From Phytohalomonas tamaricis (lineage in GTDB: Bacteria; Pseudomonadota; Gammaproteobacteria; Pseudomonadales; Halomonadaceae), in NCBI RefSeq assembly GCF_003012345.1, contig NZ_PVRV01000019.1, positions 62,001 to 126,000 of the forward strand: a stretch of 64,000 nt of DNA. The letters run 5' to 3'. The notes beneath the pieces were generated by a model that saw only the letters and a program-made list of their open reading frames with translations, did not search any database and was not told the DNA's origin. The translations under genes were made by a program, and so were the position numbers. Positions 18,381-28,590 of this stretch are shown here, in pieces. Position 1 is the stretch's first letter. Every line of letters begins with the position of its first letter.

Positions 18381-21300
18381 TCGCACGCGTGATTCGCTGG
18401 TCGGTCGGCAACCGCTTTCTGGTGCTGCTGGCGACGCTGTTCATTGCCGTCGCCGGTGTGGTCTCGGTCAAAAATATGCCGCTCGATGCGCTGCCGGACC
18501 TGTCAGATGTTCAGGTCATCGTCCGCACGCCCTACCCCGGCCAAGCGCCACAGCTGGTCGAGGAACAGGTGACCTATCCGCTCTCGACCATGATGCTCTC
18601 GGTGCCGGGGGTCAAGACGGTACGCGGCTATTCGTTCTTTGGTGACTCCTATGTCTACGTGCTGTTCGACGACGATACCGACCTTTACTGGGCGCGCTCG
18701 CGGGTACTCGAGTATCTGAGCCAGGCGCAGGGCCAGCTGCCCAATGACGTCACGCCAGTGCTGGGCCCTGACGCTACCGGCGTAGGATGGGGGTATGAAT
18801 ACGCTCTGGTTGATCACAGCGGCCAGCACGATCTGTCCCAGTTGCGTAGCCTGCAGGACTGGTTCTTGAAGTATGAACTCAAGAGTCTGCCCGGCGTGGC
18901 CGAGGTCGCCACCATTGGCGGTATGGTCAAGCAGTACCAGGTGGTGCTTGACCCGGTGAAACTGGCCGCTTACGGCATTACGCAGCGTCAGGTCATCTCG
19001 GCCATTCAGAACGCCAACCAGGAAACCGGCGGCTCAGTGCTCGAAATGGCCGAAACCGAGTACATGGTGCGGGCGTCCGGCTACCTCGAGTCGCTTGAGG
19101 ACTTCCAACACATTCCGCTCAAGGCCAGTGTCGAGGGCGTGCCGGTCACGCTGGGTGACGTGGCCAGAATTCAGCTCGGGCCCGAGATGCGTCGTGGTAT
19201 CGCCGAGCTTAATGGTGAAGGTGAGACGGTGGGCGGCGTGGTGGTGCTGCGCTCCGGCGGCAATGCGTTGGCAACGATCGAGGCGGTCAAAGCCAGACTG
19301 GACACACTAAAGGGCAGTCTGCCCGACGGCGTCGAAATCGTGCCTACTTATGATCGCAGCCAGCTGATCGAGAACGCCGTCGAGAATCTGAGCCACAAGC
19401 TGATCGAGGAATTCATCGTCGTCGCGCTGGTCTGCGTAGTGTTCCTCTGGCATCTGCGCTCGGCCTTCGTCGCGATCCTGTCGCTGCCGCTGGGTCTGCT
19501 GGTGGCCTTTATGATCATGCAGTGGCAGGGCATCAACGCCAACATCATGTCGCTGGGCGGTCTGGCCATTGCCATCGGCGCGATGGTCGACGCCGCCGTG
19601 GTCATGATCGAGAATGCCCACAAGAAGCTCGAGGCTTGGCATTACGCCAACCCTGGCCAGCAGCTCAAGGGAGAACGTCGCTGGCAGGTGATTGGTGATG
19701 CCGCCGCCGAGGTGGGGCCGGCGCTGTTCTTCAGTCTGCTGATCATCACGCTGTCTTTCATTCCGGTGTTCACACTGCAGGCCCAGGAAGGTCGCCTGTT
19801 CGGGCCGCTGGCATTTACCAAGACCTATGCCATGGCTGGTGCAGCAGGCCTGTCGATCACGCTGATTCCGGTATTGATGGGCTACTGGATTCGTGGTCGC
19901 ATTCCCGCCGAAAACCGCAACCCGCTCAACCAGCTGCTGATCTGGCTATACCGGCCGCTGCTCAACGTCACGCTACGTCGTCCCAAAATCACGATCTTTC
20001 TGGCGCTGGTGCTGCTGGCGAGTGCGGCGTGGCCGATCACCCGGCTCGGCGGCGAATTCATGCCGCCGCTCGATGAAGGCGATCTGCTCTACATGCCCTC
20101 GGCCCTGCCGGGGCTGTCGGTGGGCAAGGCGTCGCAACTGCTGCAGCAGACCGACCGCCTGATCAAGACCGTGCCCGAGGTGGAGAGCGTATTCGGCAAG
20201 GCCGGCCGTGCCGAGACGGCTACCGACCCGGCCCCCTTGACCATGTTTGAGACGACGATTCGCTTCAAACCGCGTGACGAGTGGCGCCCCGGCATGACGC
20301 CCGACAAGCTGATCGACGAGCTCGACCGCGTCGTGCAGGTGCCGGGACTGACCAACGTCTGGGTACCGCCGATTCGTAACCGCATCGATATGCTCGCCAC
20401 CGGGATCAAGAGTCCGATTGGGGTCAAGGTCTCGGGCACCGACATTACTCAACTTGACCGTATTGCCCAGCAGGTCGAGCAGGCGGCGAAAAGGGTGCCC
20501 GGGGTGACCTCGGCCCTGGCCGAGCGCCTCAAGGGCGGGCGCTACGTCGACATTGATATCGACCGCGCAGCAGCGGCACGCTACGGGCTCAATATCAGCG
20601 ATGTGCAGGCCATCATTTCCTCGGCGATTGGCGGCAAGAACATCGGCGAGACAGTCGAAGGGCTGGCCCGCTATCCGATCAACGTGCGCTATCCGCGCGC
20701 CGTGCGTGATTCGCTCGAAGAGGTGCGTCAGCTGCCGATCCTGACCGCCAGCGGCGCGCAGATCACCCTCGACAGCGTGGCGACTATCAGCCTGAGCGAA
20801 GGCCCACCAATGCTCAAGAGCGAGAACGCACGCCTGACCACGCTGGTGTATGTCGACGTCCGCGACCGTGACCTCGGCTCGGTAGTCGCCGATCTGCAAG
20901 AGACGGTCGGTCAGCAGGTCAAACTCGCCCCCGGCGTCTCGATCGCCTACTCGGGCCAGTTCGAGTACATGCAGCGCGCCAATGAGCGTCTCAAACTCGT
21001 CGTACCGGCGACGCTGTTGATCATCTTCGTGCTGTTCTATCTGACGTTTCGCAGCATTGGCGAGGCGCTGCTGCTGATGGGGACGCTGCCCTTCGCCCTG
21101 GTTGGCGGCGTGTGGCTGCTCTACCTGCTCGGCTACAACACGTCGATTGCCACGGGAGTGGGGTTCATTGCGCTGGCCGGCGTCTCGGCCGAGTTCAGCG
21201 TGGTGATGCTGCTCTATCTCAAGCAGGCCATTGCGCGCTACCGCACGGCAGACGGCTCTCTTGAGCCACAGGCGCTCGATGCTGCCATTCAGGAAGGAGC

Positions 21301-21535
21301 TGTACTGCGCGTGCGCCCCAAGGCGATGACCGTGGCGGTCATTCTCGCTGGCCTCATCCCTATCATGGTGGGCAGCGGCACCGGTTCGGAAGTGATGAGC
21401 CGCATTGCCGCGCCAATGGTCGGCGGCATGATTACCGCACCGTTCGTTTCAATGCTTCTGGTGCCCATTGTGTATCGCCTGATGCGTACCCCGCGTCGTC
21501 GAGACGCTACTTCTCAGCATGCAACACACGACTAA
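18377..21535 (+). CDS. cusA: CusA-like copper/silver RND efflux pump
   Basis: Inner-membrane proton-driven transporter of 1052 residues (E. coli CusA 1047), heavy-metal-efflux RND family. It starts [21 protein letters not shown], has the duplicated 1+5 helix layout with two large periplasmic loops, and carries [19 protein letters not shown], the family's motif in TM4. Together with CusB and CusC it expels Cu(I) or Ag(I) from the periplasm and cytoplasm. Metal specificity is inferred from the linked CusF domains with Trp-Met copper ligands, not from pump residues alone. Confidence 0.94.
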   Translation: MIARVIRWSVGNRFLVLLATLFIAVAGVVSVKNMPLDALPDLSDVQVIVRTPYPGQAPQLVEEQVTYPLSTMMLSVPGVKTVRGYSFFGDSYVYVLFDDDTDLYWARSRVLEYLSQAQGQLPNDVTPVLGPDATGVGWGYEYALVDHSGQHDLSQLRSLQDWFLKYELKSLPGVAEVATIGGMVKQYQVVLDPVKLAAYGITQRQVISAIQNANQETGGSVLEMAETEYMVRASGYLESLEDFQHIPLKASVEGVPVTLGDVARIQLGPEMRRGIAELNGEGETVGGVVVLRSGGNALATIEAVKARLDTLKGSLPDGVEIVPTYDRSQLIENAVENLSHKLIEEFIVVALVCVVFLWHLRSAFVAILSLPLGLLVAFMIMQWQGINANIMSLGGLAIAIGAMVDAAVVMIENAHKKLEAWHYANPGQQLKGERRWQVIGDAAAEVGPALFFSLLIITLSFIPVFTLQAQEGRLFGPLAFTKTYAMAGAAGLSITLIPVLMGYWIRGRIPAENRNPLNQLLIWLYRPLLNVTLRRPKITIFLALVLLASAAWPITRLGGEFMPPLDEGDLLYMPSALPGLSVGKASQLLQQTDRLIKTVPEVESVFGKAGRAETATDPAPLTMFETTIRFKPRDEWRPGMTPDKLIDELDRVVQVPGLTNVWVPPIRNRIDMLATGIKSPIGVKVSGTDITQLDRIAQQVEQAAKRVPGVTSALAERLKGGRYVDIDIDRAAAARYGLNISDVQAIISSAIGGKNIGETVEGLARYPINVRYPRAVRDSLEEVRQLPILTASGAQITLDSVATISLSEGPPMLKSENARLTTLVYVDVRDRDLGSVVADLQETVGQQVKLAPGVSIAYSGQFEYMQRANERLKLVVPATLLIIFVLFYLTFRSIGEALLLMGTLPFALVGGVWLLYLLGYNTSIATGVGFIALAGVSAEFSVVMLLYLKQAIARYRTADGSLEPQALDAAIQEGAVLRVRPKAMTVAVILAGLIPIMVGSGTGSEVMSRIAAPMVGGMITAPFVSMLLVPIVYRLMRTPRRRDATSQHATHD

Positions 21536-21563
21536 CCGTTCCACCCTTCATGAGGATCTACCT

Positions 21564-21911
21564 ATGAACAAGCTGATTCGCCCCCTGTTGACCGCTGCTA
21601 CGCTGGTGCTGGCGACCCAGACGCTGCCCGTCATGGCAGCGGAGATGCAGGACATGGATATGAAAGCCTCCTCTCAACAAAGCCAGGCTGAGACCGTTCA
21701 GGCCAGCGGTGTGGTCAAGGGCATCGACCTGCAGGCACAGAAGATCACCCTGGCCCACAGCCCGATAAAAGCGCTTAACTGGCCGGCAATGAAGATGGCT
21801 TTCAAGGTGGCCGAGCCGACGCTATTGGAAGGTATTAATGTTGGTGACAAGGTCCAATTCGAACTGCAGGGCGCTGATCATGTCGTTACCGCACTTGAAA
21901 CTGATGCCTAG
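21564..21911 (+). CDS. cusF: Periplasmic copper chaperone CusF
   Basis: A 115-residue exported protein with signal peptide 1-25 and a small OB-fold CusF domain. The Cu(I)/Ag(I) site H65, W73, M76 and M78 is intact (SPIKALNWPAMKM). The first mature residues are Met-rich. It passes metal to CusB. GAGG lies eight bases before the ATG at 21564, and the gene follows cusA by 28 bases. It duplicates the domain already fused to CusB. Confidence 0.93.
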   Translation: MNKLIRPLLTAATLVLATQTLPVMAAEMQDMDMKASSQQSQAETVQASGVVKGIDLQAQKITLAHSPIKALNWPAMKMAFKVAEPTLLEGINVGDKVQFELQGADHVVTALETDA

Positions 21912-22007
21912 CTTGAGATCTTAGGCTAACCACTCTTTAGGGCTTGATCTGCAGGCAGGCCCTATCCCCTAGTTTCTGAAGAGTCAGGACAAGTTTGGAG
22001 GAAAACG

Positions 22008-22295
22008 ATGAAGCACTTAACCAAGACATTTGCCACTACAAGCATCGCCCTGGCCGGGCTTTTCGCCGGCTCACTACTGCTGGCTGTCCAGGCCGATGCC
22101 CACACGGACGCCGCCGACTCAGGCCATATGATGCAGGGTATGATGGGGCACGGCCAAACCATGGCCGAAGACAGCAATCATCAGGACATGATGTCAGGCA
22201 ACATGATGGGGCATGGTGAAATGATGCAGCAGATGCAGACCATGATGGCCCACTGCAACCGCATGATGTCACAGCCTGATAACGAGCAGCACTAA
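22008..22295 (+). CDS. Met/His-rich exported protein
   Basis: A 95-residue protein with a signal peptide of about 30 residues and a mature part dominated by MM, MxxM and GH motifs (HMMQGMMGHGQTM and similar) plus one cysteine. Such composition fits periplasmic Cu(I) buffering, as in other small methionine-rich copper-resistance proteins, but it has no catalytic motif. GGAGG lies six bases before the ATG. It follows cusF by 96 bases and precedes the operon terminator. Confidence 0.8.
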   Translation: MKHLTKTFATTSIALAGLFAGSLLLAVQADAHTDAADSGHMMQGMMGHGQTMAEDSNHQDMMSGNMMGHGEMMQQMQTMMAHCNRMMSQPDNEQH

Positions 22296-22306
22296 CCTGC
22301 AACGAG

Positions 22307-22333
22307 GCCGACGTCCCTGGACGTCGGCTTTCT
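22307..22333 (+). terminator. Terminator of the copper operon
   Basis: GCCGACGTC, a CCTG loop, GACGTCGGC and then TTTCT, 11 bases after the Met-rich gene. Confidence 0.85.
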
Positions 22334-22357
22334 GTCATCGTCGACAGCCCCTGGGCC

Positions 22358-23050
22358 TCACAGCGTCAGGTTATCCTTGCTGACATCAAGCTGCTCAAGG
22401 CGTCCACGCAGCAGCTCGGGAAAGCGCTCGAACCAGGTCTGGTTGAGCGGTGACGGGTGCGGCAGTGGGTAAAGACTGAAGGTCTGCTCCTCACCGTCGA
22501 TGGTGCTCAAGGTGACATCAATATGCGTCTCGAAGCGATCATCCTGCTTCCAAAAGGCTTCAAGCCGGTCACGTGCCTCCTTCGATTGATTGATACCGAA
22601 CCACAAAAACGCCTCGCGCCCCAGCGTGATCACTGTCCGCCCCTGCCACTGCTCGATCAGCAGTTTGTTCATTAGCGGATGGAAGCGCTTCTTGACCTTC
22701 ATTGACCACGCCTTGTTGCCGATTGGCTTGTAGGGCACGGTATTGATCCAGAAAAAATGCTTGCCTAGTGCACGTGACGCCTCAAAATCGGGCATTTCCT
22801 TACCATATAGATACTGATAGAGATTCTTGCGCACGATCTGGCCGCCGGCACCGATGAACGGCTCGCCGTACTTGACCTCATCACGACCGGGATCGCGGCC
22901 GAAGAAGCCGATCCGCGCATTGGCCTCACCCAGGCCGATAATAGGCTCCAGAGGGTCCTTGCTGAAACGCTCATAGACCTCGGTATCGATACCCTCGGTC
23001 TCTTGCGCAACGTCACGAAACGCCTCACGCTGACGCTTATCAAGCGGCAT
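22358..23050 (-). CDS. Uracil-DNA glycosylase superfamily protein
   Basis: A 230-residue protein of the UDG fold, which removes uracil or related lesions from DNA. FGRDPGRDEVKYGEPFIG near residues 52-69 is the first active-site loop, and LPHPSPLN near the C-terminus is the second (HPSPxN). Charge and spacing differ from E. coli Ung and Mug, so subfamily and substrate are open. AAGGAG lies six bases before the ATG at 23050; an in-frame start at 23080 would add ten residues. The gene converges on the copper operon. Confidence 0.85.
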   Translation of the reverse strand: MPLDKRQREAFRDVAQETEGIDTEVYERFSKDPLEPIIGLGEANARIGFFGRDPGRDEVKYGEPFIGAGGQIVRKNLYQYLYGKEMPDFEASRALGKHFFWINTVPYKPIGNKAWSMKVKKRFHPLMNKLLIEQWQGRTVITLGREAFLWFGINQSKEARDRLEAFWKQDDRFETHIDVTLSTIDGEEQTFSLYPLPHPSPLNQTWFERFPELLRGRLEQLDVSKDNLTL

Positions 23051-23180
23051 AAACACTCCTTGTGCAGTGACTATGGGCATCTAGTTTCCCTTCATGCATA
23101 AGCTTAGCGGTTTATGCCGTGAATGATCACTTTCCCGCGTTGGCGCCTGTATAGATGCCACTACATCACACGAGAATAGA

Positions 23181-24302
23181 ATGGATTCACTGACTCAGGC
23201 ATGTCTGGGAGGAACAATTGGCGGCATCGTGCTCGGGCGGCGCCTGGGCCGCAAGTCAGTCATTGCCGGTGCGTTATTGGCAACGCTTCCCGATCTCGAC
23301 AGTTTCATCGACTACGGCAACGCCGTAACCAACTATACCTACCATCGCAGCTTCAGCCATTCGCTGCTGGTTTTGACCGTTGTCGCGACGCTGCTCGCCT
23401 TCGCCCTGTCGCGTTGGCGCAGGACACGCAAATATGCCAGCTTACGTCGTTGGTGGTGGTTTTGCATGCTGGTGCTGATCACGCACCCTCTGCTGGATGC
23501 CTTCACTACCTATGGCACCCAGCTGCTGTGGCCTTTGACATTACCACCCATCGCGTGGAAGACGATATTTATCATCGACCCGCTTTATACGCTGCCGCTG
23601 CTGATCGCCTCGATTATCTTTCTGATACGCGGTTACGCGCCACGCGCCCTGAAGATCGGTCTGGGACTATCGTGCGCTTATCTGATGTTTACGGTAGGTG
23701 CCAAGGCGTACGTACTTGAGCGCGTCACAACGACATTGGCTCAGCACCATGTTCCAGGCCATGACCTGATGATTCAGCCCACGCCCTTCAATACATTGCT
23801 GTGGCGCGTCACTATGATAGAAGGCAAGCGTCAGCGCGAAGCCTTTGTCAGTCTGTTCGACGCCGGCATTCCACCACGCTTTGACACCTACACCCGCCAT
23901 GCCGAGCTCGCCGCACCAGCCCTGTCATTTGATGCTGGCCAGCGCTTGTCCTGGTTCGCAGGGCCTTTCCTGCGCTATGGCATCGAAGATAACCGTCTGA
24001 TCGTCTCCGATATCCGCATGGGCTTGCCCGGCGCCTATAGTTTTTCTTTCGCTGTTGCCGAGCGAGACACCCACAACCAGTGGCTGCAGATCAGTGCGGC
24101 TCAGCGCCCGGCAAGCTATCCAAACGCTGCCACACTCAAGCTGCTGATGAAGCGTATCATTGATCCCCACGCACTATGCCCAGGCGATATCAGTTCAGCA
24201 GCGCTATTAATCGAGCCTTTATCTAATAGTGCCGCAGCCAAGCTGCCACCCTGTCAAACGGACGACACGCATCAGTTCAACGCCTCGCCACACCCCTCAT
24301 AA
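23181..24302 (+). CDS. YdjM-like membrane-bound metal-dependent hydrolase
   Basis: A 373-residue inner-membrane protein of the DUF457/YdjM family. Characteristic segments are DSLTQACLGGTIGG at the N-terminus, LPDLDSFIDYGN, YHRSFSHSLL and THPLLDAFTTYGTQ, whose His and Asp residues are the proposed metal ligands. Helices occupy the first half; the second half is a soluble domain. E. coli YdjM is a LexA-regulated gene of unknown biochemical role. The 3' end overlaps the convergent lipoprotein gene by 31 bases. Confidence 0.87.
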   Translation: MDSLTQACLGGTIGGIVLGRRLGRKSVIAGALLATLPDLDSFIDYGNAVTNYTYHRSFSHSLLVLTVVATLLAFALSRWRRTRKYASLRRWWWFCMLVLITHPLLDAFTTYGTQLLWPLTLPPIAWKTIFIIDPLYTLPLLIASIIFLIRGYAPRALKIGLGLSCAYLMFTVGAKAYVLERVTTTLAQHHVPGHDLMIQPTPFNTLLWRVTMIEGKRQREAFVSLFDAGIPPRFDTYTRHAELAAPALSFDAGQRLSWFAGPFLRYGIEDNRLIVSDIRMGLPGAYSFSFAVAERDTHNQWLQISAAQRPASYPNAATLKLLMKRIIDPHALCPGDISSAALLIEPLSNSAAAKLPPCQTDDTHQFNASPHPS

Positions 24303-25060
24303 CGCTGACCGTCCAGCATCAGTGTTACTCGGGTGGGATAAGGCTCACCGCTTGTACGGTCGAAGCAGGCACCCGCGGCAATCTCGACACGCATGTCATG
24401 TACGCGGTTGTTACCGGTGGCAATGAAACGTGCCTCGTGTCCGTCCCGGTTGAGTTCCACATCGTAGGGCAGCTCAAATTCATTAAGTGAATCATTGCTG
24501 TCCTGACCTAGCGTGATAGCGGCTTGTGGCGTGTCATTAGCCAAGGTCAATGTCCATGCCGGAGCACTGCCGAGCGCATGGAAGCGGGCATTGTCACCGC
24601 TGTTACGGCTCAACGTGCGTTCGGCATCGATCTGGCACTGGCCCTGGCGGCTGCCATTGCCTATCAAGGCCTCGCTGTCCTGATTCCAGAAGGAGATATC
24701 ATCCTTTTGATATTTTGTCCCAGCCTCGGCAGTGTCTACTTGAGGTAGCTCGGGTAATTCGTAATAGCCAAGCTTCGACCACAGCTTCACCCTCCCGGCT
24801 GGAAAGGCAGCTATAAGATCCTGCGCAGGTGTACAGCGCCAGGTGACGAGTGTTGCGGCCTCACCCGGCCCGAACGCATGGGGCAAGGTCGGCGCCACAA
24901 GCGTTTCCGGCTCGTTATTGTCTTCAGGCAGGGGTAACTGCGGGGGCAAGATGAAGACGTGCTGGGGCGTCTGTGGTGACACGGCATGTTCGGCGCATCC
25001 TGCAAGCCCCAGCAAAATCAGTGTTGCCACGGCTGTCCCTAATAGCCAAGCCGCTTTCAT
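24272..25060 (-). CDS. Lipoprotein with MliC lysozyme-inhibitor domain
   Basis: A 262-residue lipoprotein: signal peptide with lipobox LAGC (C22), a central domain about 73-135 beginning VTWRCTPAQDL that resembles MliC/PliC C-type lysozyme inhibitors, and a C-terminal domain with a cysteine pair (GACFDRTSGEPYP and YEGCGEAL) like COG3650 proteins. MliC proteins sit in the outer membrane and protect peptidoglycan from host or predator lysozyme. The two-domain combination is seen in some marine gammaproteobacteria. GGAG lies six bases before the ATG. Confidence 0.8.
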   Translation of the reverse strand: MKAAWLLGTAVATLILLGLAGCAEHAVSPQTPQHVFILPPQLPLPEDNNEPETLVAPTLPHAFGPGEAATLVTWRCTPAQDLIAAFPAGRVKLWSKLGYYELPELPQVDTAEAGTKYQKDDISFWNQDSEALIGNGSRQGQCQIDAERTLSRNSGDNARFHALGSAPAWTLTLANDTPQAAITLGQDSNDSLNEFELPYDVELNRDGHEARFIATGNNRVHDMRVEIAAGACFDRTSGEPYPTRVTLMLDGQRYEGCGEALN

Positions 25061-25268
25061 GCTCGTCTCCTTACGTTTAATGACTACTTATCGATTCACT
25101 ATAGTCGAGCGGAACATGACGCCGGAACGCATCGTAATGAATAACCACTCATGTTGACGCTAATTTAATTGCGGGCCTGAACGGCGCTATTTATTGGTCA
25201 CCGACTGGCAAAACATGCTGAACCAAACTAAATTAAAAAACCATTAAAATGAAAAGCGCTCATTCAAT

Positions 25269-26186
25269 ATGCTTGAATTTCGTCATCTGCGCACTATCGT
25301 TGCACTTCGAGATACCGGATCGCTTGTTGAAGCTGCCGAGCGCGTTCATCTGACCCAGTCGGCGCTTTCACATCAGGTCAAGGATCTTGAAGATCGGATT
25401 GGCTGCCCACTATTTTATCGAAAAACTCGCCCCGTTCAGTTCACCCGCGCCGGACAACGCATCTTAGCGCTTGCCGAACAGATTCTGCCGCAGATGCGAC
25501 TGGCCGAGCGCGACATTGCGCGTCTCGCCGGTGGCGAACATGGCCGCTTGCACATGGCAATCGAATGTCACAACTGCTTTCAATGGTTGATGCCGACCAT
25601 CGACCGCTTTCGCGATCACTGGCCGGAAGTCGAAGTTGATATTCCTAGCGGCCATAGTTTCGACCCGCTGCCAGCGCTGGCGCGTGAACAGCTCGACTTA
25701 GTCATCACTGCCGATCCTCAGCCGCTGCCCAATCTGCACTACGCGCCGCTGTTTCGCTACGAGGGATTACTCGCCATCGCCAAGCAGCATCGCCTGGCCA
25801 AGCACGCTTGGGTAACCCCTCAGGATCTGCAGGAAGAAACACTGATCACCTACCCGGTAGAGCATGCCCGTCTTGATGTGTTTACCCGCTTTCTCAATCC
25901 GGCAGGCATTCATCCTCAAGAGGTGCGCACCGCTGAGCTGACTATCATGATGATGCAACTGGTTGCCAGCGAACGCGGCGTGTGCGCGTTACCTAACTGG
26001 GCACTGACCGAATACCTCGAGCGCGATTACGTCAAGGCATTGCCGTTGGGCGAAGGTGGACTCTGGAATACCCTTTACGCCGCCGTTCGCGACGATCAAC
26101 GTCACTTGGCATGGATGGAGGATTTCCTGCGCACAGCCCGTGAAACGTCCTTTGCCGTGCTCAGCGGGATCAAGCCCGCCGATTGA
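25269..26186 (+). CDS. metR: LysR-family regulator MetR
   Basis: Transcriptional regulator of 305 residues, activator of methionine genes such as metE and metH with homocysteine as coeffector in enterics. It has the N-terminal LysR winged helix (SLVEAAERVHLTQSALSHQVKDLE, 19-42) and a MetR-like effector domain (AIECHNCFQWLMP, DIPSGHSFDPLPAL, PVEHARLDVFTRFLNP). No met gene lies adjacent in the window, so targets are elsewhere. The ribosome site is weak. The upstream 200 bases are AT-rich and hold the promoter. Confidence 0.93.
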   Translation: MLEFRHLRTIVALRDTGSLVEAAERVHLTQSALSHQVKDLEDRIGCPLFYRKTRPVQFTRAGQRILALAEQILPQMRLAERDIARLAGGEHGRLHMAIECHNCFQWLMPTIDRFRDHWPEVEVDIPSGHSFDPLPALAREQLDLVITADPQPLPNLHYAPLFRYEGLLAIAKQHRLAKHAWVTPQDLQEETLITYPVEHARLDVFTRFLNPAGIHPQEVRTAELTIMMMQLVASERGVCALPNWALTEYLERDYVKALPLGEGGLWNTLYAAVRDDQRHLAWMEDFLRTARETSFAVLSGIKPAD

Positions 26187-26193
26187 ATATCGC

Positions 26194-26217
26194 AGGGAGC
26201 CTTCTCATTCGCTCCCT
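26194..26217. terminator. Hairpin between convergent metR and rstB
   Basis: AGGGAGC, a ten-base loop, GCTCCCT, located between the two stops. T-runs are weak on both sides, so it may be a modest bidirectional terminator. Confidence 0.5.
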
Positions 26218-26226
26218 AAGCTTTGC

Positions 26227-27876
26227 TCAGTTCCCGTCACGAGTCGCGTCGGTAGGCACAGGTCTCTCACTATCTGTGTAGTCAGGCATGACGTGTGGCA
26301 ACACCAGTCTGAAACTTGCCCCGCCAAGATGAGGCGAAGTATCAACGATGACCTGCCCATAGTGCCAGCGCATGATCTTGGCGACGATCGCAAGGCCCAG
26401 GCCATAGCCCCCTGATCGGCGGGTACGGCTGGTATCGAGGCGGGCAAAGGGTTTGAAGATTTTCTCCCGGTCACGCGGGGACACGCCAGGGCCATCGTCC
26501 TCCACGCTCAGACTGGCCTGCTTGTCGTCACTGCTAAGCTCGATGATCACCTTCTCATGTGCATGCCAGCAGGCATTGACGACAAGATTTTGCAACGCAC
26601 GCTTGAGTGATCGCGGATCAGCCTCGACCCATAGCTCGTCCACACCCTGAATCGAAAGGGTCAGATTGGGGTGCAGTGGCGTGACGGTAGTGATCACTTC
26701 TTCAGCCATTTCACGACATTCAAGCGAGACGACCTCAAGCGGCAGAGCCGCATCGGTAGCGCTCTCAAGCCGGGCGTAAGTCAATATTTCATCGATCAAC
26801 TTATCGAGCGACTCGATATCCGAATCCACTTCCTTGAGCTGTCGCTTGATGACAGGCGACTCACTCATGTCTTCAACCATCTGCAGCGCAAAACGAATGC
26901 GCGCCACCGGCGTTCTGAATTCATGAGATACCGCACGCATCAGATCCTGCTGTGCGGAAAGTACTGCCTGAACCTGAGCAGCCATGGCATTGAAAGCGTG
27001 ACCTAGCTGGCCGAGATAGTCACCGCTGTCGACGCTGACACGCGTATCAAGATGGCCGGCAGCAATACGCGAAGCGGCACGCTCCAGACGCTGCAGACGC
27101 GATTCAAGACGCCGCACGATGAGATAGAATATAACGCCGAGCATCACCAGCATCACGATCATGACGATCGCAATAGGCATGCGAGGAATGGGTTCAAATG
27201 GTTGAATCGGCCCGGCCGAAATCCAGCGGCCATCCGACAATTGGGCATAAAGCGACAGGTCAAGCCGCTCCGGTGCCAGACTCATCACTACGTTACCGGC
27301 GTTGAGCTGCTCTCGCTGAGACGCACTCAGGCCCGCTGGCGTACCGCTGCCCAACCCCATGTTCAGTGACGTAACGTCACGCAACTGCCTGAAGCGTGCC
27401 TCGCGCTCTTCCGAGGGAACCTGCTCAAGCCACAGTCTCAGCAGCGCCATTAGACGCTGCGGCTGTTTCTCGCTCAGTTCTGAAAAATGAACCACCAACA
27501 TCGAATCGGACTGTGGCAATCGTTTGTAAAGCCGCCATCCCGCTTCACTGCCGGCACTTTTCACCACAGTACCACCGTCATCAAGACGGCGGCGATCCCA
27601 GTAACCCAGCGCGGGCATTTCGGTATCGGACAGCGCGAGCCCCATGCCCAGGTCATCTTCATACTCACGCAACCAGGCATCGCGCTTGTCTTCGGGCTGC
27701 GCCTCGACCAGCGCCGACAGCAGGGCCATCGGTGCACTGGTCAAACGTTCGCGATACTGCTGAGCACGCGTGTCATTGAGCAACGACACGCCAAGCAGGC
27801 CTAGCGCGAAAATCACCAGCAGTGCGGCAAACAATGCAAGATAGACACGTAAAAACGCACCGCCGGTAGAACGCAT
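26227..27876 (-). CDS. rstB: RstB-like sensor histidine kinase
   Basis: A 549-residue membrane kinase. Order: helix about 10-32, periplasmic region about 36-232, helix about 233-254, HAMP 255-308, dimerisation/phosphoacceptor domain with H318 in AVSHEFRTP, and an ATPase domain (NLVVNACWHA, VEDDGPGVSPRDREKIFKPF, SGGYGLGLAIV). The pattern fits RstB, partner of RstA. The periplasmic region is about twice E. coli RstB's, and its halves look alike (see findings). The ATG lies three bases after the rstA stop, with AAGGAA upstream, so the pair is co-transcribed. The signal is unknown. Confidence 0.9.
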   Translation of the reverse strand: MRSTGGAFLRVYLALFAALLVIFALGLLGVSLLNDTRAQQYRERLTSAPMALLSALVEAQPEDKRDAWLREYEDDLGMGLALSDTEMPALGYWDRRRLDDGGTVVKSAGSEAGWRLYKRLPQSDSMLVVHFSELSEKQPQRLMALLRLWLEQVPSEEREARFRQLRDVTSLNMGLGSGTPAGLSASQREQLNAGNVVMSLAPERLDLSLYAQLSDGRWISAGPIQPFEPIPRMPIAIVMIVMLVMLGVIFYLIVRRLESRLQRLERAASRIAAGHLDTRVSVDSGDYLGQLGHAFNAMAAQVQAVLSAQQDLMRAVSHEFRTPVARIRFALQMVEDMSESPVIKRQLKEVDSDIESLDKLIDEILTYARLESATDAALPLEVVSLECREMAEEVITTVTPLHPNLTLSIQGVDELWVEADPRSLKRALQNLVVNACWHAHEKVIIELSSDDKQASLSVEDDGPGVSPRDREKIFKPFARLDTSRTRRSGGYGLGLAIVAKIMRWHYGQVIVDTSPHLGGASFRLVLPHVMPDYTDSERPVPTDATRDGN

Positions 27877-27879
27877 ACC

Positions 27880-28590
27880 TTAAATTTCCTTGACGAACAG
27901 ATAACCTTTGCTGCGCACCGTCTTGATACGCTGGGGATGATGAGGATCATCACCGATCTTGGGACGAATACGCGAGACGCGTACGTCAATCGAGCGATCC
28001 TGACCATCATACTTAATGCCGCGCAGCGCAGAGAATATCTCCTCACGCGTCAGGACACGTCCGGCGTTAGAGGCCAACAGCCACAACAGGTCGAACTCAG
28101 CGCTGGTTAGATCAATGCGTTCGCCTTCAAGCCAAGCTTCGCGGGTGCTGGAGTCAACGACCAGGTCGCGAAACTCGAGCCGTACTTCGGTGGTGGGGTT
28201 CTCCACACCTTCGGCACGACGCATCAGCGCGCGCATGCGTGCCAACAGTACACGTGGCGGCACCGGTTTGGGTACATAGTCGTCAGCGCCCATTTCAAGG
28301 CCTAACACTTGGTCCATATCATCAGTACGTGCCGTCAGCATCAGGATAGGTCCTGGATATTGATGGCGTACGCGCCGGCAAATGGACAACCCATCTTCGC
28401 CAGGCAACATAAGATCAAGAATGACAAGATCAGGCCGCAGCGACAGAATGCGCTCCACGCCGTTAGTACCATCATGCTCCACACTTACCTGAAAGCCGTT
28501 ACCTTCGAGATATTCACGCGTCAGTGCAGCAAGACGTTCATCGTCTTCGATGATCAGAATATGGTCTTGGGCGGTGGTCGTCGTATCCAA
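27880..28590 (-). CDS. rstA: RstA-like response regulator (OmpR family)
   Basis: A 236-residue regulator with receiver domain (D16/D17, phosphoacceptor D59, T86, K108) and OmpR-type winged helix. The C-terminus YDGQDRSIDVRVSRIRPKIG and RIKTVRSKGYLF closely follows RstA, which in E. coli responds to acid and PhoPQ signals. The start is a TTG at 28590, since no ATG precedes the receiver core; this makes the exact start less certain. It forms an operon with rstB. Confidence 0.9.
   Translation of the reverse strand: MDTTTTAQDHILIIEDDERLAALTREYLEGNGFQVSVEHDGTNGVERILSLRPDLVILDLMLPGEDGLSICRRVRHQYPGPILMLTARTDDMDQVLGLEMGADDYVPKPVPPRVLLARMRALMRRAEGVENPTTEVRLEFRDLVVDSSTREAWLEGERIDLTSAEFDLLWLLASNAGRVLTREEIFSALRGIKYDGQDRSIDVRVSRIRPKIGDDPHHPQRIKTVRSKGYLFVKEI

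Noticed and set aside
19973-20899. A 308-codon open frame antisense to cusA
   Set aside because: It mirrors a GC-rich, strongly supported gene, has no ribosome site and no recognisable domain.
25262-25278. Perfect inverted repeat ATTCAA-N5-TTGAAT across the metR start codon, as a possible autoregulatory site
   Set aside because: It does not fit the MetR consensus TGAA-N5-TTCA and half of it is dictated by the first codons of the protein.
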